Below, in pieces: positions 8,524 to 15,617 of a stretch of 64,000 nt of DNA. The notes under the pieces were generated by a model. The model had not been told where the DNA came from and searched no databases. It was given only the letters and a program-made list of their open reading frames with translations. Each line of letters starts with the position of its first letter. The first letter of the stretch is position 1. The stretch comes from an uncultured Clostridia bacterium (GTDB lineage Bacteria; Bacillota; Clostridia; Peptostreptococcales; Anaerovoracaceae), in the NCBI GenBank assembly GCA_934255135.1, contig CAKQMV010000004.1, positions 62,001-126,000 on the forward strand, written 5' to 3'. Both the position numbers and the translations under genes were made by a program.

Positions 8524-9020
8524 GGGGAGGCAGATAATTTTGAGATTTTGATAAGGCGTCTGCCGAAATGCCGATGATAACTATGTTTTGATGGAATCGT
8601 CTGCCGAAATACAGACGATTCCACCTGTTTAGAAATATCATCTGCCGAGGAAAGAACTGCGTAGTCAAGCAATCGGCAGATGATACCTCACAACAGCAGC
8701 GATTGTCTGCGATTTTTTATAGGAAAACGCAGACAATCGCGTGAACACTGGCAATGCGTCTGCAAATTGTGATCGAAGCGGGAATTACTTCTGGCAGATG
8801 AAAATTGATTTTGGCAGCAAACATCTGTATTTCGGCAGACGTCCTTTGCAGAAAGGCATTAACGTCTGCAACTCGGCAGACTGCAGTGGGATATAACGGA
8901 GTTGTCTGCCGCAGATGGATGCCGGTGGAGTGTGTGAGCAACTTGAGTGCAGATGAATGAACAGCAAAGTGTGTAATGTCTGCCGCGTATGTATTAGAAC
9001 TCCTGCGGTGGGTGTGCTAG
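8524..9020. repeat. Field of long perfect hairpins sharing a TCTGC core
   Basis: About 500 bases without a gene contain at least ten copies of TCTGC or its complement GCAGA, many extended to TCTGCCGA. Four are organised as long inverted repeats: 12 bp at 8592-8603/8612-8623 (loop CCGAAATA), 13 bp at 8636-8648/8673-8685 (24-base loop), 13 bp at 8699-8711/8728-8740 (16-base loop) and 8 bp at 8835-8842/8862-8869, which encloses a CCTTT-GCAG-AAAGG hairpin at 8843-8856. A TCTGCCGCAGA palindrome follows at 8905-8915. The outer parts of each arm differ while the core is kept. The family is not recognised. Confidence 0.7.
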
Positions 9021-9141
9021 AACGTCTGATACGCAGGTGCACAGGCGTGGTTATGCAGTTTGTATAAATATGCAGATATGGTTTAAATTGTGCGTAATTG
9101 TGATTTCTGAAAATAGGCGGATTTTGCGAGGTTTTTACGAA

Positions 9142-9185
9142 ATGCAGGCCGAATGTAGGTCGAATGCAGGTCGCATGCAGGCCGC
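9142..9185 (+). repeat. Four tandem 11-bp repeats
   Basis: Units ATGCAGGCCGA, ATGTAGGTCGA, ATGCAGGTCGC and ATGCAGGCCGC follow each other without gaps, about 110 bases before the ABC transporter operon. A regulator-binding array or simple repeat slippage are both possible. Confidence 0.75.
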
Positions 9186-9221
9186 GCACAATGTCGGGGG
9201 CGCATGAAATGGAAAAATATT

Positions 9222-9236
9222 ATATAATTATTATCT
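9222..9236. promoter_or_regulatory. Fur-box-like 7-1-7 sequence upstream of the transporter operon
   Basis: ATATAAT-T-ATTATCT matches the Fur 7-1-7 consensus (TGATAAT-N-ATTATCA) at 11 of 14 defined positions and lies about 60 bases before the permease start. The region is AT-rich, so a chance match is quite possible. If real it would indicate iron control. Confidence 0.3.
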
Positions 9237-9294
9237 ATTGTTATGCGCATTTAATGTGTGCTGAAATGGCGCATTTTATAATAAAATAAAAGGT

Positions 9295-10344
9295 GTGAAT
9301 GAAGTGAATTATAGAAATGAAGTGAAATATAAGAAGAGGATTCTGGCTCTTGCGGCAGTACTGGTTGTTGTGCTGCTGGCGTCAGTTTTTTTGGGGCAAT
9401 TTGTGATTACGCCCAGGGAGCTTCTTGGAATTGTTGGATTTCGATTTATGAATATTGCAGGATCCGAGTTTGTGAATATAGAGCCGTTTTGGAGTGAGCA
9501 GAGCGCACATGTGTTCTGGTCGATAAGGCTGCCGAGGATTATGCTGGCTTGCGTTGTTGGTGTGGCGCTTTCGACTGCAGGGCTTGTGTATCAGAATGTA
9601 TTTGAGAATCCGATGGCATCACCGGATTTTCTTGGTGCATCTTCGGGCGCTGCTTTTGGTGCGGCACTTGCTATAATTCTGGGCTTTGAAGGAATGGGGC
9701 TGACAGCATCGGCATTCGTGTTTAGCCTGCTGACAATTCTGCTTGTGTATATTATAGGAAGTAAGGCGAAGGGCTACAGAACTATAGGTCTCGTGCTTGC
9801 GGGTCTGATGGTGAGCTCGATTGCACAGGCCGGAACCTGTTTTATAAAGCTGGTGGCAGATCAGACTAACCAGCTGCCGGCTATTACATATTGGATGATG
9901 GGATCACTTGCGTCAGCGAAGTCGCAGGATCTGATTTTTGCAGCGGTAGTTATAACAGTTGGAATTGTTCCAATCTGGCTTCTCAGATGGAAGCTTAGTG
10001 TGCTGACTGTTGGCGAAGATGAGGCGGCATCGATGGGCGTGAATGTTACTAAGGTGAGATTTATTTCACTTGTTGCGGCGACGCTTGTTACTGCAGCGGC
10101 AGTGTCGGTCAGCGGAGTTATTGGCTGGGTTGGACTTGTGGTGCCGCATTTCTGCAGGAAGCTTGTCGGAAATAATCTCAAATATCTGATGCCGGCGGTG
10201 ATGCTTTCGGGCGCGGCATTTATGCTTGCTGTCGATGATGTATCGAGGTGCCTGCTGGCAATCGAGATTCCGATCGGCATACTGACAGCACTTATCGGCG
10301 CACCGTTTTTCCTCTATCTGATTGCAGGGGGAGGTGACGAGTGA
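9295..10344 (+). CDS. FecCD-type ABC transporter permease
   Basis: About 349 residues with some nine or ten hydrophobic segments, the FecCD/BtuC permease class for iron-siderophore, haem or cobalamin import. Recognisable family stretches are LPRIMLACVVGVALSTAGLVYQ, NPMASPDFLGASSGAAFGA, a GEDEAASMGVNV coupling segment, and GVIGWVGLVVPHFCRKLVG, close to the family GFVGLVVPH signature. The frame opens at GTG 9295; GTG 9304 is better spaced from AAAAGGTG and may be the true start. First gene of an apparent operon reaching 19418; the stop overlaps the ATPase start (TGATG). Substrate cannot be fixed from sequence. Confidence 0.9.
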   Translation: MNEVNYRNEVKYKKRILALAAVLVVVLLASVFLGQFVITPRELLGIVGFRFMNIAGSEFVNIEPFWSEQSAHVFWSIRLPRIMLACVVGVALSTAGLVYQNVFENPMASPDFLGASSGAAFGAALAIILGFEGMGLTASAFVFSLLTILLVYIIGSKAKGYRTIGLVLAGLMVSSIAQAGTCFIKLVADQTNQLPAITYWMMGSLASAKSQDLIFAAVVITVGIVPIWLLRWKLSVLTVGEDEAASMGVNVTKVRFISLVAATLVTAAAVSVSGVIGWVGLVVPHFCRKLVGNNLKYLMPAVMLSGAAFMLAVDDVSRCLLAIEIPIGILTALIGAPFFLYLIAGGGDE

Positions 10345-11114
10345 TGATTGAGATTAGGAACTTGAAGTTTGCTTACGGCGATTACCAGGTGCTTAAAGAT
10401 ATAAGCTTCGAGGCGCGTGAGGGTGAGAAGCTATGTATTCTCGGTCCGAATGGCGCGGGCAAAAGCACAATGTTTCGCTGCATTCTCGGTCTGCTCCGCG
10501 GGTATGAGGGTGAGATCATAGTCGATGGCTCTGAGGTTTCAGACCTACCAGCGAGGGAGCGGGCGTCTCGCATGGCGTATATTCCGCAGACATCGAAACA
10601 GGTATTTCCGTATACAGCGCTCGATATGGTGCTTATGGGAGCATCGAGCGCGCTAAGCGCGTGGCGCGCGCCAGGTGCCAGAGAGCGAAAGCAGGCGCTG
10701 GCGGCCCTCGAAAGACTTGGTATATTGCAGCTCGCCGGCAGACTCTACACCAACCTATCAGGCGGCGAGCAGCAGCTCGTCCTCATAGCACGAGCCATCG
10801 CGCAGGGCGCGAAGACTCTCATCATGGACGAGCCGACATCAAGCCTCGACTACGGAAACCAGATGCGAGTAGAACAGCAGCTTAAGAGCCTGGCAGAGGA
10901 GGGCTATCTGATAGTACAGTCAACACATAATCCAGAGCAGACCTACATGTTTGCAGACAGAATAATAGCAATCAAAGACGGCAAGATAATAAGCGCCGGA
11001 CGTCCAGAGGACATAATGGATGAAGAGCTTATAAGAGAGCTGTACGGAATCGACGTCAGTGTCGTGGAGTCAGTCCAGGGCAAAGCCAGATTCTTCGAAA
11101 TGAAGGAGCGATAG
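10344..11114 (+). CDS. FecE-type ABC transporter ATPase
   Basis: A 256-residue ATPase with Walker A GPNGAGKST (34-42), Q-loop glutamine near 82, signature LSGGEQQ (138-144), Walker B TLIMDEP (158-164) and switch histidine in STHNPEQ (195). This arrangement is that of FecE/BtuD/HemV ATPases partnering FecCD permeases. The ATG at 10344 overlaps the permease stop by one base. GC content is locally high around 10650-10800 compared with the flanking surface-protein genes. It acts at the inner face of the membrane, energising uptake of the ligand delivered by the lipoprotein encoded next. Confidence 0.92.
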   Translation: MIEIRNLKFAYGDYQVLKDISFEAREGEKLCILGPNGAGKSTMFRCILGLLRGYEGEIIVDGSEVSDLPARERASRMAYIPQTSKQVFPYTALDMVLMGASSALSAWRAPGARERKQALAALERLGILQLAGRLYTNLSGGEQQLVLIARAIAQGAKTLIMDEPTSSLDYGNQMRVEQQLKSLAEEGYLIVQSTHNPEQTYMFADRIIAIKDGKIISAGRPEDIMDEELIRELYGIDVSVVESVQGKARFFEMKER

Positions 11115-12203
11115 ATGAAGAGAAGATTAGCTACTTTAATACTTGTGATTACGCTTGCAGCAGCTGTTCTTTCGGGCTGTAGCGGAAGCAAGGTCACATA
11201 CGAGGACGGCGTCGACACATACATATTCACGGATGACTACGGCCGCGAGGTGGAGCTGAGATCTGACATCCGAACCATCGTTGGTTCGGGACCTAACACT
11301 CAGATGATTCTCTGCACGCTGGCCCCTGACATGCTTGCGGGACTTAATTCGGCGCCATCGACAGAGCAGGAGCGTTTTTACCCGCCAGAATTTCAGGATA
11401 TGCCGACGCTCGGTCAGTTCTATGGATCGAAGACGAGTCTTAATATTGAGAATCTGATCAAGGTCTCGCCAGACCTTATCATCGATATCGGTGAGCGAAA
11501 AGAGGACGGCGAGAAGGATATGGACAGCATCCAGGAGCAGACAGGAATCGCAACGATTTACCTTGAGGCTGGCCTTGACTCATATGACAAGATGTATAAG
11601 AAGCTCGGCAGGATACTCGGAAGAGAGGACAAGGCGAAGAGGCTTGCGGCGTATTGCAAAGAGACATCTGATATGGCGGATAAGGCAGCCGCGAAGATTA
11701 GGAATAAGAAGAAAGTGTATTTCGGCGTGTCGAGTTCGGGACTTAATGCTAATGCGAACGGAAGCGTGCAGGCAGATGTTCTTGCCAAAATCGGTGCAGT
11801 CAATGCGATCACTCTCAACGAGGACGAGATTAATGGCATGGATGGAGGAAATCCAGTGGGCTTCGAGGTTGTCTACAAGGCGGATCCGGATGTTATAGTC
11901 TGGGGTCCTGACAGCCCGTATGATGATGTCTTGAAAGATTCAAAGAAATCGCAATGGGGCAAGCTTCGCGCAATAAGAAATGGCGAATACTATGAGGCTC
12001 CGGGTGAGCCTTACAGCTGGATGTCATCGCCGCCATCGGTAAATCAGGTGCTCGGCATCAGATGGCTCGGTAACATCGTTTATCCTGAGGAGTTCAAGCT
12101 CGATATCGAGAAGGACGCAAAGGAATTCTATAAGCTTTTTTACGATTATGATTTAAGCAGCAAGGAGCTTACGAAGCTGCTTTCAAGATCGCACAAGAAA
12201 TAA
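11115..12203 (+). CDS. ABC transporter substrate-binding lipoprotein (iron/haem/cobalamin class)
   Basis: A 362-residue lipoprotein with signal peptide and lipobox VLSGC (Cys22). The mature region begins with a DDYGREVELRSDIRTIVGSGPNTQMILCTL segment typical of class III (FepB/BtuF-like) binding proteins, with ISPDLIIDIG-like (VSPDLIIDIG) and PDVIVWGPDSPY motifs and a long connecting helix. It starts directly after the ATPase stop, so the three genes form a complete importer. Cobalt, iron-siderophore, haem or molybdate/tungstate-type substrates cannot be separated by eye. Confidence 0.88.
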   Translation: MKRRLATLILVITLAAAVLSGCSGSKVTYEDGVDTYIFTDDYGREVELRSDIRTIVGSGPNTQMILCTLAPDMLAGLNSAPSTEQERFYPPEFQDMPTLGQFYGSKTSLNIENLIKVSPDLIIDIGERKEDGEKDMDSIQEQTGIATIYLEAGLDSYDKMYKKLGRILGREDKAKRLAAYCKETSDMADKAAAKIRNKKKVYFGVSSSGLNANANGSVQADVLAKIGAVNAITLNEDEINGMDGGNPVGFEVVYKADPDVIVWGPDSPYDDVLKDSKKSQWGKLRAIRNGEYYEAPGEPYSWMSSPPSVNQVLGIRWLGNIVYPEEFKLDIEKDAKEFYKLFYDYDLSSKELTKLLSRSHKK

Positions 12204-12219
12204 GAAATAGGAAGGTAAC

Positions 12220-13596
12220 ATGAGGACGGCAATTAGAAGAACCGGTTCAATATTATTAATATGTCTTCTGATTCCGCTCGGAGTGGCGCTCGATAAGGCA
12301 GATGTTCACGCGAATGCGACGGATACTCTGACCTTTAAGGTCGGATATTTTGGCTGGGACTCGTCGGAGTATGTGGAGAAGAAGACTTTCTCTGTAAGCG
12401 ATATCAAGAGTATGTCGAGCGGTTCGCTTCGTGCGTACTCATATTACGATGCTTCGGGACACAGGATTGCGATCGATTCCGCGTATGGTGCGGATCTCGA
12501 CACACTTCTGAACCGTGCGGGAATTGACAAGGGTTCAATTTCAAACCTCGCCTTTTATACGACTGACAGCGGCGACGGTGCTTTTGCCACCTTCACGATG
12601 CAGGAGCTTGTACTGACGGACAGATACTATTTCCCAGATCTTGCAGCAGCTATAGGCAAAGACGGTAAGTATGTTGATTCGGACGCCAAGAGACAGCTGT
12701 GGAACAATGCTAAGAAGGTCAGCGTTGCGCTCGCGTATCAGGACAAGTGGGTGTGGTATCCTGCCGAGACCGAGGGGGCCAAGCCAACTGAGTTGGGCCA
12801 CAGCACTGCGAACAGATTCCGTCTGTGCTTTGGACAATCGAATCCGCTTGACTACAGAACCTTCCAGTCGGCTAAGATGGTTGAAACTATTTATGTAATG
12901 TTTGCAGGAACGCCGAAGCTTACTGCAGATGAGACTGATCTTACTGGCAAGATCGGATCGACTCATCAGGTCAAGGTGACTGCAGCTGCGGCGGATGATG
13001 CGCTTGAAGAAGCACTTCGTAATGGCACGAAGTTCAGCTCTAGTGACGAGAGCGTTGCGAGAGTCGGAGCTGACGGGACTATTGAGTATGTAGGCGAAGG
13101 CGATGCGATAATCACAATCACATCAGGTGGCGCAAGCACTCAGGTCAAGGTTCACGTCGGCGACAAGGATTCTGAAGGCGGCAGTGGAAATGGCAATGGC
13201 GAAGGTAATGGAAACGGTAGCGGAAACGGCAATGGAAGTGGTCGTGGCGATTCGGCAAATGGTGACAAGAACGAAGGTAAGACCGAGGTGAAGAAGCCTG
13301 ATAAGACCAAGCCAGACAAGGCTAAGACTAAGGATAAGACAGACAAAGACGAAGAGCAGATTGTGTACGCACTTTCTAAGGACGCGTCCAAGGATCTTAA
13401 GACGGCGCTTGCAAGGACAGCACCTAAGGATCAGGCATCCATGAACACCTACCAGGAGGGCATGGACGGTGACGCGAAGCAGCTTGAAATAAAGAAGGAA
13501 GATGACGGACTGCTCGGAGCAGTCGCAGGAATATTTGGAATAATTGGAATTGAAGGCGCACTCTGGAGCTTCATCCGCTTCAGAAAGTCGCTGTAG
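12220..13596 (+). CDS. Membrane-anchored extracellular protein with Ig-like (Big_2) domain and long Gly/Asn and Lys/Pro spacer
   Basis: A 458-residue protein. Residues 8-30 form a signal peptide. Residues 35-225 are an uncharacterised domain (LTFKVGYFGWDSSEY ... DLDTLLNRAGIDKGSISN ...); a DLDTLLNRAGI-like pattern also appears in the surface protein at 14595. Residues 232-315 form a Big_2/Ig-like domain (SSSDESVARVGADGTIEYVGEGDAIITI). Residues 315-382 form a flexible spacer, first Gly/Asn/Ser-rich, then a K/P/D-rich run (KKPDKTKPDKAKTKDKTDK). Residues 431-452 form a C-terminal transmembrane helix with a short basic tail. It is placed between the binding lipoprotein and an ExbB-like gene, with a GGAAGG ribosome-binding site. 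It is thus an extracellular reach-out domain tied to the membrane; a TonB-like transducer role is inference from order and layout only. Confidence 0.8.
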   Translation: MRTAIRRTGSILLICLLIPLGVALDKADVHANATDTLTFKVGYFGWDSSEYVEKKTFSVSDIKSMSSGSLRAYSYYDASGHRIAIDSAYGADLDTLLNRAGIDKGSISNLAFYTTDSGDGAFATFTMQELVLTDRYYFPDLAAAIGKDGKYVDSDAKRQLWNNAKKVSVALAYQDKWVWYPAETEGAKPTELGHSTANRFRLCFGQSNPLDYRTFQSAKMVETIYVMFAGTPKLTADETDLTGKIGSTHQVKVTAAAADDALEEALRNGTKFSSSDESVARVGADGTIEYVGEGDAIITITSGGASTQVKVHVGDKDSEGGSGNGNGEGNGNGSGNGNGSGRGDSANGDKNEGKTEVKKPDKTKPDKAKTKDKTDKDEEQIVYALSKDASKDLKTALARTAPKDQASMNTYQEGMDGDAKQLEIKKEDDGLLGAVAGIFGIIGIEGALWSFIRFRKSL

Positions 13597-13606
13597 GAGG
13601 ATATTA

Positions 13607-14248
13607 ATGGACGTTAGCAGACTTAATGCTGCGATGCGCGCAGTCGCATCGGCAATGCAGACACCGGTGATACTTATACTGATGCTTTTGCTTGCATTTA
13701 CGGTGTTTCTGATCGGATGGGTGATTGTGGAGTTTTTAACCGAAAGAAGGCTTCTTAAGGCGAAGCTTCCAGCTCTCGTAGACGCTCTTAACGAGACAAA
13801 GAATCGCGAGGAGACGAAGGCGTGCGTGGCCAAAAGTGGACTTCTCAAGAGGCAGCGTGCCGCGCTGACCGAGCTTCTCTCGCATCCCGAGCTTACACCT
13901 CTTATGAGAGAATCGCTTGCCGTAAGAATCGTTACAGAAGAGCAGAGTCACTACGATGTGAGACTTAAGACGTCGGACCTCGTGGCCCGTATCGCTCCGC
14001 TTCTGGGTCTTCTCGGCACTCTCATCCCGCTCGGCCCGGGCATTATCGCCCTCGGACAGGGAGATACAATGACGCTGTCATCATCGCTGATGACAGCATT
14101 CGATACAACTATTCTCGGACTTATTTCAGCTGCAGCAGCGATGGTCATCTCGACAATAAGAAAGAACTGGTACAACAATTACATGTCAGTTCTCGAAACT
14201 GCAGCGGAGTGCATACTGGAGGTGGAGAAGCGAAATGATGAGGCGTAG
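13607..14248 (+). CDS. MotA/TolQ/ExbB-family proton channel protein
   Basis: A 213-residue protein with the ExbB/TolQ pattern: TM1 at 20-44, a cytoplasmic loop of about 80 residues, TM2 at 127-149 (RIAPLLGLLGTLIPLGPGI, comparable to the APxxGLxGTV motif) and TM3 at 162-183 (LMTAFDTTILGLISAAAAM). The ATG at 13607 is preceded by TAGGAGGATATTA; an upstream in-frame ATG at 13544 lies inside the previous gene and is rejected. It overlaps the DUF2149 gene by 14 bases. In diderms such proteins use the proton gradient with ExbD/TolR to energise outer-membrane events. Here the host looks monoderm, which makes the partner proteins of interest. Confidence 0.88.
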   Translation: MDVSRLNAAMRAVASAMQTPVILILMLLLAFTVFLIGWVIVEFLTERRLLKAKLPALVDALNETKNREETKACVAKSGLLKRQRAALTELLSHPELTPLMRESLAVRIVTEEQSHYDVRLKTSDLVARIAPLLGLLGTLIPLGPGIIALGQGDTMTLSSSLMTAFDTTILGLISAAAAMVISTIRKNWYNNYMSVLETAAECILEVEKRNDEA

Positions 14249-14582
14249 CGGAAGTGGCGGACTGAGACAAAAGCATTTTGCCAGCGAGGAAGAGGTCAAT
14301 CCAATGGCGCAGGTTGCGAATCTTGTTGATGCCATGCTGGTGCTCGCGGTCGGAATTATGCTCGCACTGATTACAAGCTGGAACCTTAATGTGTCTGCGA
14401 ACGGACAGGTTACGGAGAAGGTTGACAAAAGCGATGCTGTCTCGTCTTTCTCAAGCAAGGATCTTAAGGAAGAAAAGGACGCATCGAGCAATCTCGAGAA
14501 GCAGGGTACAGTGTATTACGATCCTGACGAGGATCGCTATTATGTGATGGCTGAGGACGGCAGTACAATTGATATTAAATAA
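14235..14582 (+). CDS. DUF2149 family, ExbD-like partner of the proton channel
   Basis: A 115-residue single-pass protein. An N-terminal cytoplasmic stretch rich in Ser/Gly/Arg is followed by a helix at 28-48 whose start NLVDAMLVLAVGIM resembles the ExbD/TolR helix (LIDVMLVLLIIFM-like), with Asp32 at the position of the functional aspartate. The C-terminus (GTVYYDPDEDRYYVMAED) matches DUF2149 proteins, which accompany MotA/TolQ/ExbB genes in archaea and some anaerobes. A GGAGGTGGAG ribosome-binding site precedes the ATG and the gene overlaps the channel gene. The soluble part is much shorter than in ExbD, so it may serve only as the channel subunit. Confidence 0.8.
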   Translation: MMRRSGSGGLRQKHFASEEEVNPMAQVANLVDAMLVLAVGIMLALITSWNLNVSANGQVTEKVDKSDAVSSFSSKDLKEEKDASSNLEKQGTVYYDPDEDRYYVMAEDGSTIDIK

Positions 14583-14594
14583 GGAGGAACAATT

Positions 14595-15596
14595 ATGAGA
14601 AATTTCTGTAAGAGAATCGCAAGTCTTCTTCTTGCGCTGACAGTTTCTGCAAGCATGATGGCAGGAATGACTGCTGGTGCTTTTGCAGCTGAGGGGACTG
14701 CTGAGTCAAAGGGTGTTCATGTTGTAGTTAACGGCGGTGAGTACGACCTTGGATATCTTTCAAACGAATGGTTTGAGAAGAACACTGGCGATGCAGCAGT
14801 ATATCCTTTTGGCACTAAGAAGAATCTCGGCAAGGTTCAGTACAGACTTGCCAAGGGTGTATCTTTTGACAAGTTCTTCGAGAAAATCGGAGTTGATCCT
14901 GAGGATCTCGAGGGTGCAGTAATTCATCTCGGTGAGAATGGCGGAATGGAGAGTAAGAACCCACTTCCACTCGCACATCTTATGAAGGCAAAGTATGTAA
15001 TGAAGGGATCTTTTGACAAGGAGAAGAACCAGGACGGAAGAGTATACATTACAGATAAGAACGGCGAGAAGATCACAGTAACTCCAGTTCTTGCAACTGC
15101 TTTCACAGCTAACTTCAAGACTTATGAAGATGCACAGACAGCACTTGCTAAGGCTGATACACAGTGGACTGAGCAGCTTTCATGCTATATCGGAAACACT
15201 GGTGATGCTTACACAGGAATCGAGAGCGATGATACAATCTCAAAGCCAATGACTGACTGCAATGGTAAGTATGCAATCAACGGCTACGATACAATCAACA
15301 TCGTATATAACGATCCATGCAAGGACATTAAGCCTGTAGTTACAGTTAAGAACTCCGCTAAGAAGACTGCTAAGGTTACCTGGAAAAAGATTGATGGCGC
15401 TAAGTCATACAAGCTCTACAGAGCAACTAAGAAGTCAGGCAAGTATCTTCTTGTAAAGAGTAACATCACTAAGACTTCTTTCATCAACAAGAAGCTTACT
15501 AAGGGTAAGACTTATTACTACAAGGTTACTGCTGTTAATGCATTTAACAAGGCTTGCAAGACATCAGCAGTTAAGTCAGTAAAGATTAAAAAGTAA
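14595..15596 (+). CDS. Secreted surface protein with C-terminal fibronectin-like module
   Basis: A 333-residue protein with a clear signal peptide (cut after GAFA, residue 31) and an AAGGAGGAACAATT ribosome-binding site. Residues about 40-240 form an uncharacterised domain; VSFDKFFEKIGVDPEDLEGAVIHLG resembles the DLDTLLNRAGIDKGSISNLAF stretch of the protein at 12220 and loosely the molybdopterin-oxidoreductase-like fold found in some clostridial surface proteins (weak). Residues 245-333 form a Lys-rich fibronectin III-like module (SYKLYRATKKSGKYLLV ... GKTYYYKVTAVNAF) ending KSVKIKK, as in the other surface proteins of this window. Codon use is AT- and AAG-rich compared with the ABC genes upstream, as if highly expressed. 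Probably the extracellular receptor or scaffold of the operon; ligand unknown. Confidence 0.8.
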   Translation: MRNFCKRIASLLLALTVSASMMAGMTAGAFAAEGTAESKGVHVVVNGGEYDLGYLSNEWFEKNTGDAAVYPFGTKKNLGKVQYRLAKGVSFDKFFEKIGVDPEDLEGAVIHLGENGGMESKNPLPLAHLMKAKYVMKGSFDKEKNQDGRVYITDKNGEKITVTPVLATAFTANFKTYEDAQTALAKADTQWTEQLSCYIGNTGDAYTGIESDDTISKPMTDCNGKYAINGYDTINIVYNDPCKDIKPVVTVKNSAKKTAKVTWKKIDGAKSYKLYRATKKSGKYLLVKSNITKTSFINKKLTKGKTYYYKVTAVNAFNKACKTSAVKSVKIKK

Positions 15597-15617
15597 TACA
15601 ATACTATGAGGAACAAT

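Noticed and set aside
8785..9189. Minus-strand reading frames in the hairpin field
   Set aside because: No coding signature; they are by-products of the repeated TCTGC hairpins and the 11-bp array.
13544..13606. Upstream start for the ExbB-like protein
   Set aside because: It lies inside the preceding gene without a ribosome-binding site; TAGGAGG precedes ATG 13607.
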